A DNA stretch of 64,000 bases from Desulforhopalus sp. (GTDB lineage: Bacteria; Desulfobacterota; Desulfobulbia; Desulfobulbales; Desulfocapsaceae), in NCBI GenBank assembly GCA_023231425.1, contig JALNVI010000002.1:1-64000 (forward strand), written 5' to 3'. Numbering within the stretch: position 1 is the first letter of the stretch; every line of letters begins with the position of its first letter. A program made the position numbers and the translations under genes. Shown here in pieces: positions 8,486-17,035 of this stretch. The notes beneath the pieces are model-generated. The model searched no databases. It was not told the origin of the DNA and was given only the letters and a program-made list of their open reading frames with translations.

Positions 8486-9901
8486 ATGCGTAGAAAACAT
8501 TCAACTCGATTTGGCACCCAGCGCCGAAAAAGAGGACTCCTCCTGCCACTGCTTATTTTGCTCGCCGTCATAGGCGGAATTGTCTGGTTTTTCTTTTCTG
8601 AGACCGAAAATCCTGATGCCCGGCTCTCTGTAAAGAGCAAATATCTCGGCACGGATTCCACTCTTGCTATTGATGTAATTGATAATAAGAGCGGGGTAAA
8701 AAGCGTTGAACTGAAGGCCATTCAAGGCGACAGCGAACAGGTTATCTACAATAAAGAATATCCACGCACCGGGTACCACAACCCGGTCGGACCGAAGAAG
8801 CACTCTGTACGGTTTCAGGTGGACAGCAAAAAGCTCGGCTTCAACGAAGGCCCTGTCACTCTACAGCTCACGGTCCTGGATTTTTCGCTGAACGGCTGGT
8901 TTCAGGGCAATAAGACGGTCGTTACCAAAGATTTGATCATTGACACCGAGGCCCCGAAAATCCAGGTTCTGCATGTGGAAAATTACATCTCTCCAGGTCT
9001 GAGTGGTATTGCAGTCTTCAAGGTATCTGATCTTGAAAGTACCTCGGGAGTGCAGTTGAACGATAATTTTTTCAAAGCGTATCCGGTAACCAAAAACTCC
9101 AAAGATATCTTCATCGCCTATTTCGCCCTGCCCTATAACGCAGTCAACATCCGGGAGATGAGTATCACCACCACCGACCTTGCCGGGAATACGACCCGGG
9201 TTCCCTTTGCAACCAGCTTCAAGGCTGTACGCAAGCAGAAGGATACCATCAATATTCCCGAAAGCTTCCTGAATCTCAAAATCCCTGAGTTTCAGCAGTA
9301 TTATCCGACGATGAAGGGCAGCAACCTTGATCGTTATATCTACATCAACAACACCATTCGCAAGCAAAATTCCCAAAAAATCAAAGAGATCTGCACCTCA
9401 TCGGTTTCGGACAGGCTCTGGACAGGAGTTTTTCTGCGCATGCACGGTACCGATAAGGCAAACTTCGCAGACTATCGTTCCTATGTCTATGAGGAGCAAG
9501 TTGTTGATCATCAGGTTCACCTCGGGATTGATATTGCCTCAGTGAAACATGATAATGTCACCGCTGCCAACACTGGCAGGGTGAAATGGGCTGATTACCT
9601 TGGGATCTACGGTTATATGATTATACTTGACCATGGTCAGGGGATATACAGTCTCTACTCCCACCTCAGTCAGATCAACGTTCGCCCTGGTGACACTATT
9701 CAGAAAGGGATGCTGATCGGTCTCACCGGATCCACCGGCATGGCGGGAGGCGACCACCTTCACTTCTCCATGCTGATAAATGGAATATTCGTCAACCCGC
9801 GGGAATGGTGGGATAACAACTGGGTACAAAATAATATTGAGGGACCACTGAGAAAACTGCGTCTCATTCCCCCCAAAGCAGAAAAGCAACAGGCTCCTTG
9901 A
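8486..9901 (+). CDS. M23 (LytM-type) peptidoglycan endopeptidase, membrane-anchored
   Basis: 471 residues. After a basic head there is one membrane segment (about residues 17-36, LLLPLLILLAVIGGIVWFFF), placing the rest in the periplasm. Residues 40-330 are beta-rich with Ig-like features and no recognised catalytic motif. The M23 domain spans about 340-445, with metal ligands in HLGID (near 344) and HLHFS (near 424) and a central YSHLSQINVRPGD. Intact ligands suggest a working zinc peptidase that cuts peptide crosslinks. The stop codon TGA lies inside the terminal repeat of an R1 element (CCTTGAA), so the last codons are repeat-derived or repeat-adjacent. Confidence 0.9.
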   Translation: MRRKHSTRFGTQRRKRGLLLPLLILLAVIGGIVWFFFSETENPDARLSVKSKYLGTDSTLAIDVIDNKSGVKSVELKAIQGDSEQVIYNKEYPRTGYHNPVGPKKHSVRFQVDSKKLGFNEGPVTLQLTVLDFSLNGWFQGNKTVVTKDLIIDTEAPKIQVLHVENYISPGLSGIAVFKVSDLESTSGVQLNDNFFKAYPVTKNSKDIFIAYFALPYNAVNIREMSITTTDLAGNTTRVPFATSFKAVRKQKDTINIPESFLNLKIPEFQQYYPTMKGSNLDRYIYINNTIRKQNSQKIKEICTSSVSDRLWTGVFLRMHGTDKANFADYRSYVYEEQVVDHQVHLGIDIASVKHDNVTAANTGRVKWADYLGIYGYMIILDHGQGIYSLYSHLSQINVRPGDTIQKGMLIGLTGSTGMAGGDHLHFSMLINGIFVNPREWWDNNWVQNNIEGPLRKLRLIPPKAEKQQAP

Positions 9902-10048
9902 AGAACCTTGTATTTCGTTCATATTCGAGACAAAACAGGAAGGAATTTACCGCAGGCATAACTTTGATATCTCGATGTCTCGGTCCTCGCTTTATCGGAG
10001 GATAAGTTTTTTACTGTAACGAAGAAGATGGGCTATTGGATGTTCCCA
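9896..10048 (+). repeat. R1 repeat copy b, overlapping the M23 gene stop
   Basis: Begins CCTTGAAGAACCTTGTATTT, where the TGA is the stop of the preceding gene. It continues through GGCATAACTTTGATATC and TTATCGGAGGATAAG to GAAGAAGATGGGCTATTGGA. It is shorter than other copies in the middle. Confidence 0.75.
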
Positions 10049-10052
10049 ATAA

Positions 10053-10092
10053 GCAACAAAAGGTCACGCTTTCCAGCGTGACCTTTTGTTGC
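10053..10092. terminator. Perfect 18 bp hairpin between convergent genes
   Basis: GCAACAAAAGGTCACGCT, loop TTCC, then the exact complement AGCGTGACCTTTTGTTGC. It lies between the M23 gene (plus) and the small zinc-ribbon gene (minus), so it probably terminates both. Confidence 0.8.
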
Positions 10093-10119
10093 AGACCTGT
10101 AAAAATATTCTCCGGACTC

Positions 10120-10293
10120 TCAGTTGAAGTCCTCAAAATCATAATCAGGTTTACCACAGATAGCACAACGTAATTCGAGATCATCACGATCAAAGATATA
10201 CTTCCAGCCCTGCTTTTCGAGCTCTTCCTTCTGTTCTTTGGCGCAGTTGACACACACCCACTTGTCTCCCTCTTCAGTTTCATACAGATGCAT
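10120..10293 (-). CDS. Small zinc-ribbon protein
   Basis: 57 residues from the ATG at 10293, which has GAAGGAG upstream; a start 12 codons earlier lacks a site. Two CxxC pairs, CVNC and CAIC, are separated by 25-30 residues and suggest a single treble-clef or rubredoxin-like zinc or iron knuckle. The C-terminus is acidic (DYDFEDFN). I do not recognise a named family. It faces the M23 gene and has a shared hairpin terminator. The intergenic 10294-10520 toward lptF holds promoters for both divergent genes; nothing else was seen there. Confidence 0.7.
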   Translation of the reverse strand: MHLYETEEGDKWVCVNCAKEQKEELEKQGWKYIFDRDDLELRCAICGKPDYDFEDFN

Positions 10294-10520
10294 TGTTGCT
10301 CCTTCGGCGTATGGTATTGTCAGATACATTCCGGGGGTTGAAAAAAGACCCCATTCTTTAGAACATGATACACTTTTTCAGCAAAAAACTGTAAAATAAC
10401 AAACTTGCTGCATTGCTTTGATGCCCTCTTTTAAAAAATTCACAACGTCCCCGAAGAGGGTTTCATACACTGTTAACCCGCTGAGATTACTGCTCCCTGC
10501 GAGATATCCTGGATACCCGA

Positions 10521-11969
10521 ATGCCGAAGATCCCCAAACTTCTCTACGCCTATCTTGCCAGAGAGATGCTGGCCCCATTTTTCGCAAGTTTCCTTATCAT
10601 GAACTGCGTCTTTTTTCTGGTCAAATTCATCCCATTTCTCAACTTTGTCCTTGATCTCAACATCTCTTTTGGAGACTTCGTCCGCCTCTTTTCCTATCTC
10701 TTCCCCAACATATTTCTTTATACCATTCCGATGGCTGCCATGCTCGGGGTGACGATAGGTTTTGCACGACTGTCAAGCGATACGGAGATTCTCGCCCTCA
10801 AGGCAAGCGGGGTCAGCATGTATCAGATCATCCCCCCGGTACTGCTTGTCACCGCAATGATTGCTCTCTTCACGAGTTACTTCTCCATTAAACTCATTCC
10901 CCTGAGTGAACTGGCAATGAAACAGCTCACCTATACCCTGATGAAGGAGAAAATCACCAAGGGAATAAAACCCCACACCTTCACTGAGGCCCTCGGAGAG
11001 GTGGTAGTCTATGTTGATGACATCGATAAAAATACAGACAAGTGGGACAAGGTGTGGGTTTCCGACATGCGGAACGTCCACCTGCCCACCGTCACCATGG
11101 CCAGCAGCGGTGATATGACCTCCAACATTAATGACATGAACGTCTCCATCAATCTGAATAACGGCAGTATGCACCGCTCCGAGCATTTGAATGCACAGAT
11201 TGTGGAGTTCAAACACTACCAGATCAATATTCCGCTGAAACCGCCGAGCAGCAAGGCAACACTAACCAAACAGCGGAATATTCTCGGGATGTCTGAACTT
11301 CTTACAGCATGGAGGACGGCTCCCACCAGTAATGAGCATGACATCAGGGAGAAGCGAAAGCTGTTCATTGAGTTCAATAAACGCCTTGTACTGCCAGCAG
11401 GCTGTCTCCTCATCGGTCTGCTCGGACTTCCTCTCGGACTGCAGGCAAAACCAGGGAAAAAAGCTGTAGGAATTCAAGCAGGCCTGGCGATTTTCGTTAT
11501 CTATTATATCCTTTTCTCTACGGGGCGTTCTCTTGCTGAGGAAGGGACACTGCCTGTAATTATTGCCATGTGGGCACCAAATACCTTTTTCTTTTTACTC
11601 ACCGTTTTCTGGATCTATCGGGTAGCAGCTGAGAAATCACTGATTCCGACACCAATCTCCAACCTGTATTTTGTACTAAAACAATTCGGGGTCAGTTGGA
11701 TAGCGGAGATTCGCTACCGCTTTTTCCCCCACAGGGACCCGGAATCGGCAAAAGAGACTGAGATGCTCAGAAAACTGAGTAAAATTCGCAACCGCAATCT
11801 TGTATCCGGAAATCTGACGACCAAAGAATTTCACTATATTAAATGCAAACATTTTCTCGATGATGAATGTACACTGAAGTTCAAGGATCATCTCATTGCC
11901 AGACGCTCCGGTTTCAGACCCTGCCCGGACTGCAAAAAGCTGGAGCAGCAGAACAAAACAAAATCCTGA
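10521..11969 (+). CDS. lptF: LptF/LptG-family LPS export permease with C-terminal Ada-like zinc-binding tail
   Basis: 482 residues, about 80-100 longer than typical LptF/G. The YjgP/YjgQ permease portion (1-385) has three N-terminal membrane helices, a periplasmic beta-jellyroll (about 140-270) and three C-terminal helices. It would extract LPS from the inner membrane with LptB and a partner permease, neither of which lies in the window. From about 421 the chain continues into a Cys/His-rich module: VSGNLTTKEFHYIKC, then SGFRPCPDCKK, with Cys442, Cys450, Cys468 and Cys471 as candidate ligands. The layout (FH..C, a spacer, then G-R-PC-x2-C) resembles the short Ada-type zinc domain, normally found on nuclease or DNA-repair proteins. 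The tail follows the last helix and is predicted cytoplasmic. Read-through into a neighbouring gene is unlikely because the frame is continuous. Confidence 0.85.
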   Translation: MPKIPKLLYAYLAREMLAPFFASFLIMNCVFFLVKFIPFLNFVLDLNISFGDFVRLFSYLFPNIFLYTIPMAAMLGVTIGFARLSSDTEILALKASGVSMYQIIPPVLLVTAMIALFTSYFSIKLIPLSELAMKQLTYTLMKEKITKGIKPHTFTEALGEVVVYVDDIDKNTDKWDKVWVSDMRNVHLPTVTMASSGDMTSNINDMNVSINLNNGSMHRSEHLNAQIVEFKHYQINIPLKPPSSKATLTKQRNILGMSELLTAWRTAPTSNEHDIREKRKLFIEFNKRLVLPAGCLLIGLLGLPLGLQAKPGKKAVGIQAGLAIFVIYYILFSTGRSLAEEGTLPVIIAMWAPNTFFFLLTVFWIYRVAAEKSLIPTPISNLYFVLKQFGVSWIAEIRYRFFPHRDPESAKETEMLRKLSKIRNRNLVSGNLTTKEFHYIKCKHFLDDECTLKFKDHLIARRSGFRPCPDCKKLEQQNKTKS

Positions 11970-11977
11970 AAAGGACT

Positions 11978-12150
11978 CCGGGAAGGACGGGAAAAGAAAA
12001 AAACGGTAAGACAATTTTTTTACCGCAAAGAACGCAAAGGGACACGAAGGAAGGCACAAACATTTGAGAATAAAGATTTTAAAAATTTAAAGCAGGAAAA
12101 CGAAAGACGCTAAACACGTGAAATCTTTTATATATAAGATGCCTTGTTTC
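11978..12150. repeat. R2 repeat copy 2, one arm
   Basis: GGGAAGGACGGGAAAAGA, then ACCGCAAAGAACGCAAAGG and AAGGCACAAACATTTGAGAA match the left arm of the 606-884 copy. The right arm is replaced by AT-rich sequence with a CACGTGAAAT stretch. It lies between lptF and the next gene. Confidence 0.55.
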
Positions 12151-12190
12151 GCATGTTTTGCATATTTAACTGACAAAAAAAGGAGAAAAG

Positions 12191-13816
12191 ATGAAATTAT
12201 CTTTAGTCAGTGAAATGCGTGAACTTGAGCGCATAACCATGGAAGATTACGGTATTCCCTCCCTTATTCTGATGGAAAATGCAGGCCTTGGAACAGTCTC
12301 CATGGCAGAAAGGCTGCTCGGTTCCTGTGAAGACTGCTTCTGTCCGATCTTCATCGGCCCCGGCAACAATGGCGGAGACGGTCTGGTCATAGGGCGTCAG
12401 CTGTATCAGCGTGGCTGCCAGCCTCTTTTTTTCTTTCTGCAGCCCCTCGAAAAATTCAAGGGTGATGCCCTGGAGAACCTCAAGGTCGTTGAAAAACTGC
12501 ACCTGCCCTTCCACATTATCGACAACGCAGAGCAGGTTGGCACCATTCAAGACATCATCAGGCAGTATGAGTCAGGCAATCGTCGCTGCTATGCCATTAT
12601 CGATGCCATCTTCGGGATCGGTCTCATCCGGGATATTGAAGGGTATATTGCCGACATCATCGAAGGTATAAACTCGCTGAAACTGCGCGGGATAGCGCCT
12701 GTAATTGCTCTTGATACCCCGTCCGGCCTTGATACTGATACCGGCGAGATTCGCGGGGTTTCAGTGCAGGCGGATTACACTGCAACCTATGGCTGTGCAA
12801 AACCGGGCCATTTCCTCTTTGGCAACAATGCCCGGACCGGTCACCTCCAAGTAATTGATGTCGGCATTCCCCCGGAAGTCTTGTCTCGCTCCAAAATCAA
12901 TACGGAACTGGCGGGCATGGAGGTGCTGAAAGAAAACTGCACCCGACTGCGCCGCCAGAGTGCATCCCACAAAGGAACCAACGGGCATACCTTTATTCTG
13001 GCCGGCAGCACAGGTTCCACGGGGGCTGCTGTCCTTGCCGGACGCGGTGCCCTGCGGGCAGGAACCGGATTACTGACTCTTGGCTCCACTGCCGAGAACA
13101 ACATGATTCTGCAATCCGCTGTCCCTGAAGCAATGACCCTGCTCCTGCATGGAAATCCCTCTCATCTCAGTATCAAAGACTGGCCACAGATCAAGGAAAA
13201 CCTTAACCGCTTTTCCTGCATAGTCACAGGCCCCGGAACAGGTCAGCATCCCGACACCACTGAACTGGTTCTGAAAATTTATCACGAAGCACCTTTACCG
13301 GTAGTGATTGATGCTGATGCTCTCAATATCCTTGCTGCCCACCGCAAAACGCTGGGCACTCCGGCCGGTCCCCGCATCTTTACGCCACACCCCGGTGAAA
13401 TGGGACGTATTCTCGGTAAACCGACTGCGGAGATCGTCCAGGATCCGCTCGGTGCGGTAAAACAGGGATGTCTTCTTTTTCAGAATGATGAATATGAAAC
13501 CGTCATGCTGCTTAAAGGAAGCGGAACCATCGTTTGCAACAGCGAGGGCCGGTGCTTCATCAACACTACGGGTAATCCTGGTATGGCCACCGGTGGCATG
13601 GGAGACGTCCTCAGCGGAATTATCGGCGCATTCATATCTCAGGGAATGGATCCCTTCCCGGCAACAACCACAGCAGCGTATTTACACGGAAAAGCGGCAG
13701 ATATCCTCTTTGAACACATGGGCCCGGGCTTTTATGCCTCAGAGGTCACCGATAAACTGCCGGAAGCAAGACACAATCTTCTGCAGCATCTCTATGGAAC
13801 AGATTTATCTCTCTGA
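12191..13816 (+). CDS. nnr: Bifunctional NAD(P)H-hydrate epimerase / ADP-dependent NAD(P)H-hydrate dehydratase
   Basis: 541 residues, the usual size of the fused YjeF_N/YjeF_C repair enzyme. It restores hydrated NADH and NADPH damaged by heat or GAPDH side reactions. The epimerase half (1-220) has IGPGNNGGDGLVIGRQL near residue 60. The dehydratase half (about 235-535) has HKGTNGHTFILAGS, PHPGEMGRIL, and GNPGMATGGMGDVLSGII, the ribokinase-fold anion hole and catalytic Asp. The ATG is preceded by AAAAGGAGAAAAG. The gene stands alone between two R2 repeats. Confidence 0.95.
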   Translation: MKLSLVSEMRELERITMEDYGIPSLILMENAGLGTVSMAERLLGSCEDCFCPIFIGPGNNGGDGLVIGRQLYQRGCQPLFFFLQPLEKFKGDALENLKVVEKLHLPFHIIDNAEQVGTIQDIIRQYESGNRRCYAIIDAIFGIGLIRDIEGYIADIIEGINSLKLRGIAPVIALDTPSGLDTDTGEIRGVSVQADYTATYGCAKPGHFLFGNNARTGHLQVIDVGIPPEVLSRSKINTELAGMEVLKENCTRLRRQSASHKGTNGHTFILAGSTGSTGAAVLAGRGALRAGTGLLTLGSTAENNMILQSAVPEAMTLLLHGNPSHLSIKDWPQIKENLNRFSCIVTGPGTGQHPDTTELVLKIYHEAPLPVVIDADALNILAAHRKTLGTPAGPRIFTPHPGEMGRILGKPTAEIVQDPLGAVKQGCLLFQNDEYETVMLLKGSGTIVCNSEGRCFINTTGNPGMATGGMGDVLSGIIGAFISQGMDPFPATTTAAYLHGKAADILFEHMGPGFYASEVTDKLPEARHNLLQHLYGTDLSL

Positions 13817-13829
13817 TTGAGTACTTTCG

Positions 13830-14138
13830 CAAAAAATTATGGGAAAAGACAAAAAGGGGAAAAGAGGCAGGAAAAAGCAGGGCAACAAAATCCGCTGACG
13901 TCCGTTGTGGGATGAAACTGTTTTGATGTGTTCTTGTGAAAAACAGAACAGTGAAAAGATTTTTTTTGCCAACGAGATACACGAAACATGCGAAAAAAGG
14001 CATTTTATTAAAAAATCTCTCGCGTGTTTCGTTGAACATCCTGTCTTTGTTGTCTTTCGCCTTTGCTTTTCCCTTTCTCCTGTCTCCTGTCTCCTGCCAC
14101 CCTTTTTCCGTCCTTCCACGGGGTTTTGAGAAGTTACC
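13830..14138. repeat. R2 repeat copy 3
   Basis: Begins GTACTTTCGCAAAAA at about 13831 and ends GGTTTTGAGAAGTTACC near 14138, the standard R2 end. The centre contains GGAAAAGAGGCAGG, GCCAACGAGATACACGAAAC and an opposed CTCCTGTCTCCTGTCTCCTG run. It fills the whole 326 bp gap between nnr and ung; nothing else was seen there. Confidence 0.65.
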
Positions 14139-14142
14139 TGAT

Positions 14143-14841
14143 TTACCACTGAACAGGAGCAATGCCTTTCTGCAGCAGGGCGGCATTACACTTTGCAAAG
14201 ATGTCAGAACCGAGAAATCCGCGATAAGCTGAAAGGGGGGAGGGATGAGATGTCGTGAGAATTGTATGAATAGAGGTATCTATGAGTCGCGCCTTCTTTT
14301 GCGCAAAACCACCCCAGAGAAGAAAGACGACAGGATGCTTTTTTTGTGAAATGATAGAGATTAATTCGTCCGTGAGAGCGAGCCAGCCGAGCTTCCTGTG
14401 GGAGTTTGGCTTTTTCTTTTCTACGGTGAGGGTTGCATTGAGCAGCAGCACTCCCTGCTCTGCCCAGCGACTGAGATCACTTGAAAAAGAGTTTTTTCGT
14501 TCGTCATAAAGGGAGTGGTTTATCTCCTTGAAAATATTACGCAGGGAAGGTGGTACAGGAAAACCGTTACGGACGGAGAAAGCCAGCCCGTGGGCCGCAC
14601 AACCGTATCCAGGATATTCGTTGAAATAAGGATCCTGCCCAAGAATAACGACTTTCACAGCAGAAAGCGGTGTGAGGCGCAGGGCATTAAAGACATCATC
14701 ACGAAGAGGAAAGACAGGATGTAATGTGGTGTGCTTATATGCCTCGTCAAGCAGTCGCAGATGTTCCCCGCTGTGCATCATCGGGGAGGCTTTCACCCAT
14801 TCGGCAAGGCCATCCAAAGAAGAAAAATCAGTGTCGCTCAT
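14143..14841 (-). CDS. ung: Uracil-DNA glycosylase, family 1, with altered water-activating motif
   Basis: 232 residues from the ATG at 14841; an in-frame TTG at 14856 is possible, and neither has a clear ribosome site. It removes uracil from DNA. The uracil pocket AHGLAFSV, the LLLNATLTV strand, the VFLLWGGFAQKK block and the minor-groove loop HPSPLSAYRGF are all present. The catalytic motif, normally GQDPYH, reads GQDPYF and is followed by about five extra residues (NEYPGYG) before AHGLAF. The catalytic Asp and the Tyr that excludes thymine remain. The rest of the protein argues for a real Ung. The upstream CheB-like gene ends 33 bp before it. Confidence 0.9.
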   Translation of the reverse strand: MSDTDFSSLDGLAEWVKASPMMHSGEHLRLLDEAYKHTTLHPVFPLRDDVFNALRLTPLSAVKVVILGQDPYFNEYPGYGCAAHGLAFSVRNGFPVPPSLRNIFKEINHSLYDERKNSFSSDLSRWAEQGVLLLNATLTVEKKKPNSHRKLGWLALTDELISIISQKKHPVVFLLWGGFAQKKARLIDTSIHTILTTSHPSPLSAYRGFLGSDIFAKCNAALLQKGIAPVQW

Positions 14842-14874
14842 GGCAATACGTAGCAAATACGACGGGGAATATTC

Positions 14875-16077
14875 TCATGCAATGCTGCCCGCACTACGGT
14901 GCAGAGAGCAAATAGACCGAACCATCCGGGAGGTGGAAATTTGTTCCACTGCGCAATCAGACCCGATTGTTTTCGACATACCCCGGGGCAGTTCTGAAAA
15001 AAAACCTTCCCCCCCAGGCAGCAGTTTCACCCACTCGGCAGGGTTTGTAAAAATCTTCAATCCAGAACCCGCAGCCATCTTCCCGCCGGAAAGAAAATAG
15101 ACTGAGGGATTGTTTTTGAACGTATCTGCGGCGGAGGCCAGCAGAATATCGAGAGAGGATTCTTCTGTCATGGTGATATCTTTCTGCAACATGCCACCGG
15201 TGAAGTTTGAAATGAAGCTCATCTTATCGTTACTGGAGAGCAGATAGCAGGTCCCCGGATCAATACTCATGCCCTCTTCCGCCCGCAATACACGTATACT
15301 CGAGATGGAATCAAGGTATTCAACAAAATTTTTCAAATAATCGTCATGCTCACTCTCAATAAGGCCGATAATAGAACCAGTAAAGCTGTTGTCCAGAAAA
15401 GGCAGAATGGAGAGAAGATTGGAGAAAGAACCACAGCCACCACCGACAAGAAAACGGACAAACCGCTCCTTCTGCACCAGCATTCTGTCGGGAAGCGTAC
15501 AGGTAATAGTGTCTCCGCAGGCTGAACAGGTGAAATACTGCACTGGCCTGCCATTGTCTATATTGACAATCTCACGATGCCCGCACTCTTCACAGAAAAG
15601 CGCCCACTGTTTCGTTCGCAGACCGGAGACACTGCTTTCTTCCTTTACAGAAGCGACAGCAAAGGGATCCCGGGGGAGAAGCACCATGCTTCCCGCTTTC
15701 TCAACCTTCTTCACCAGCGATTGCTTCTGCTCTGTGAGATTGTTGCGCTGAGAGATAAGGTCTTTGTTAAGGAAATCTACTGCACCGTTTTTCAAGGTAT
15801 CAAAACAACGGGCTGTCCCCTCTTTTGTCAGGCTGGAGAACATGATTGTCGGGGTGGGACGATGGATCATTAAGTGTTGCAGAGCTGTCATTCCGTCCAT
15901 AATCGGCATCTCCAGATCCAGCAGGATGACATCCGGCTTCACTCGGAGGAGCAGCTCAAGAGCCTCGATTCCATTAGAAGCTTCACCTGCAATCTCAATG
16001 TTATCGCAATCTTCAAAGATCTCCCCGAGGAGACTTCTGAATACAAGGGAATCATCAACTATGAGAACTTTCAACAT
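14875..16077 (-). CDS. Response regulator with zinc ribbon and degenerate CheB methylesterase-like domain
   Basis: 400 residues from the ATG at 16077. An intact receiver domain (1-115) has Asp8/Asp9, phospho-acceptor Asp54 in LLDLEMPIMDG and Lys105. Residues 120-155 form a linker. A four-cysteine ribbon follows: Cys162/165 (CEEC) and Cys184/187 (CSAC). Residues 208-390 align by order with the CheB methylesterase, but the catalytic triad is gone: the GASTGG serine loop reads GGGCGS, the QHM histidine region reads IESEHDD, and the TGMGxDG aspartate loop reads SGGKMAAGSG. CheB normally deamidates or demethylates chemoreceptors; this protein cannot do so by the known chemistry. No che genes are adjacent. 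Upstream of the ATG an R1 end provides AAGG at a good 7 bp spacing. A longer frame to 16167 translates repeat sequence and is unlikely. Confidence 0.8.
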   Translation of the reverse strand: MLKVLIVDDSLVFRSLLGEIFEDCDNIEIAGEASNGIEALELLLRVKPDVILLDLEMPIMDGMTALQHLMIHRPTPTIMFSSLTKEGTARCFDTLKNGAVDFLNKDLISQRNNLTEQKQSLVKKVEKAGSMVLLPRDPFAVASVKEESSVSGLRTKQWALFCEECGHREIVNIDNGRPVQYFTCSACGDTITCTLPDRMLVQKERFVRFLVGGGCGSFSNLLSILPFLDNSFTGSIIGLIESEHDDYLKNFVEYLDSISSIRVLRAEEGMSIDPGTCYLLSSNDKMSFISNFTGGMLQKDITMTEESSLDILLASAADTFKNNPSVYFLSGGKMAAGSGLKIFTNPAEWVKLLPGGEGFFSELPRGMSKTIGSDCAVEQISTSRMVRSICSLHRSAGSIA

Positions 16078-16310
16078 AAAGGTACCTTGAATAACCAGTC
16101 TTTCGCTATCCCTCGTTACAGTCAAAAATTTATCTTCAGAGGTAAGCGTCAGAAGTTTGCCGGACAATAAGTTTTAATTTTTATATTGAGGCGTTTTTAG
16201 AAAATCGAGTACACGCATGCGGCTGATATTACGAGTCTTTGTTATTAGAAAACAACACCACTCCGGGAAAAATAGTCTAAAGCCAAAAGACTCCTCGACT
16301 CCGGATAAAG
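16078..16310 (-). repeat. R1 repeat copy c (partial), interrupted by the 139 bp inner element
   Basis: Reverse R1 from AAAGGTACCTTGAATAACC (16078) through CGTTACAGTCAAAAATTTAT to GAGGTAAGCG at 16150. It is broken at 16154-16292 by the inner element, then appears to resume with GACTCCGGATAAAG. The outer end lies against the start codon of the CheB-like gene. Confidence 0.65.
16154..16292 (+). mobile_element. Inner MITE-like element, copy 1
   Basis: 139 bp from AGTTTGCCGGACAATAAG to GCCAAAAGACT. The core GAAAATCGAGTACACGCATG then CTGATATTACGAG matches the 140 bp element at 63666-63805 base for base over long runs. The surrounding R1 is in the opposite orientation. No coding sequence. Confidence 0.65.
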
Positions 16311-16350
16311 CAAAACGCTTCTTTTGAACTCTCTTTTTGCTTCTTTCTCG

Positions 16351-17034
16351 TCAATCCAGATACAACCCGTTTTCCCTGATGTAGGCAAGAACACTTACAG
16401 CGAGAAAGGACGAACTCAGTTTCTTCCCACTCCCACCACCATGAACAGCCTCCTTTATATCACTTGAACTGATGAAGGGCGGCTCACATTTGAGCATAAA
16501 AATATCTTTCTTCTGCGGATGACTCCATTTATTGTCGTTTTGCGTATAACCGAGGGAATATATAAGCTTTTCCATCCGTTTATTGTCATATCCAATTCGA
16601 GGTGAAATAACGATATTTACTCGCTGAAAAATTTTATCATATTCTTCCCAGCCAGTTATTTCGAGGAATGCATCCACTCCGAGAATGAAGAAGAATTCAT
16701 CTTCTTCACGCTGCTGCAGGAAACGAAGGGTATTGCAGGTATAAGAAGGAGGAGGCAGCTCGCTTTCCAGTGTACTGAGGACGAGCCTGCCAATTCGAGG
16801 ATCGTCTGCCCGGGAAGCCAGCGCCAGTCGAATCATGGCAAGGCGGTGTCGCCAGCTGGTAGTTGTGCCTAAAGCCTTATGCGGCGGAGTGGCAGCAGGC
16901 ATTATCAACACTCTGTCGAGATTCAGTTCCGTGAGGGCCGCGAGAGCTACCGAAAGGTGCCCGTTATGAAAGGGATCGAAGGTCCCCCCGTAAATGCCGC
17001 TGCGCCGACGCACATGCTGAGAATCGTCCGCCAC
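16351..17034 (-). CDS. nadD: Nicotinate-nucleotide adenylyltransferase
   Basis: 227 residues from the GTG at 17034, one base after the proA stop; a TTG further upstream at 17067 would overlap proA by 32 bp. It adenylates nicotinate mononucleotide in NAD synthesis. The nucleotidyltransferase motif GGTFDPFHNGHL near residue 15 and the C-terminal FISSSDIKEAV (ISSTxIR type) are both present. The spacer 16311-16350 downstream holds nothing. It is the last gene of the rplU-rpmA-obg-proB-proA-nadD run; the tight coupling to proA supports one transcript. Confidence 0.92.
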   Translation of the reverse strand: MADDSQHVRRRSGIYGGTFDPFHNGHLSVALAALTELNLDRVLIMPAATPPHKALGTTTSWRHRLAMIRLALASRADDPRIGRLVLSTLESELPPPSYTCNTLRFLQQREEDEFFFILGVDAFLEITGWEEYDKIFQRVNIVISPRIGYDNKRMEKLIYSLGYTQNDNKWSHPQKKDIFMLKCEPPFISSSDIKEAVHGGGSGKKLSSSFLAVSVLAYIRENGLYLD

Positions 17035-17035
17035 C

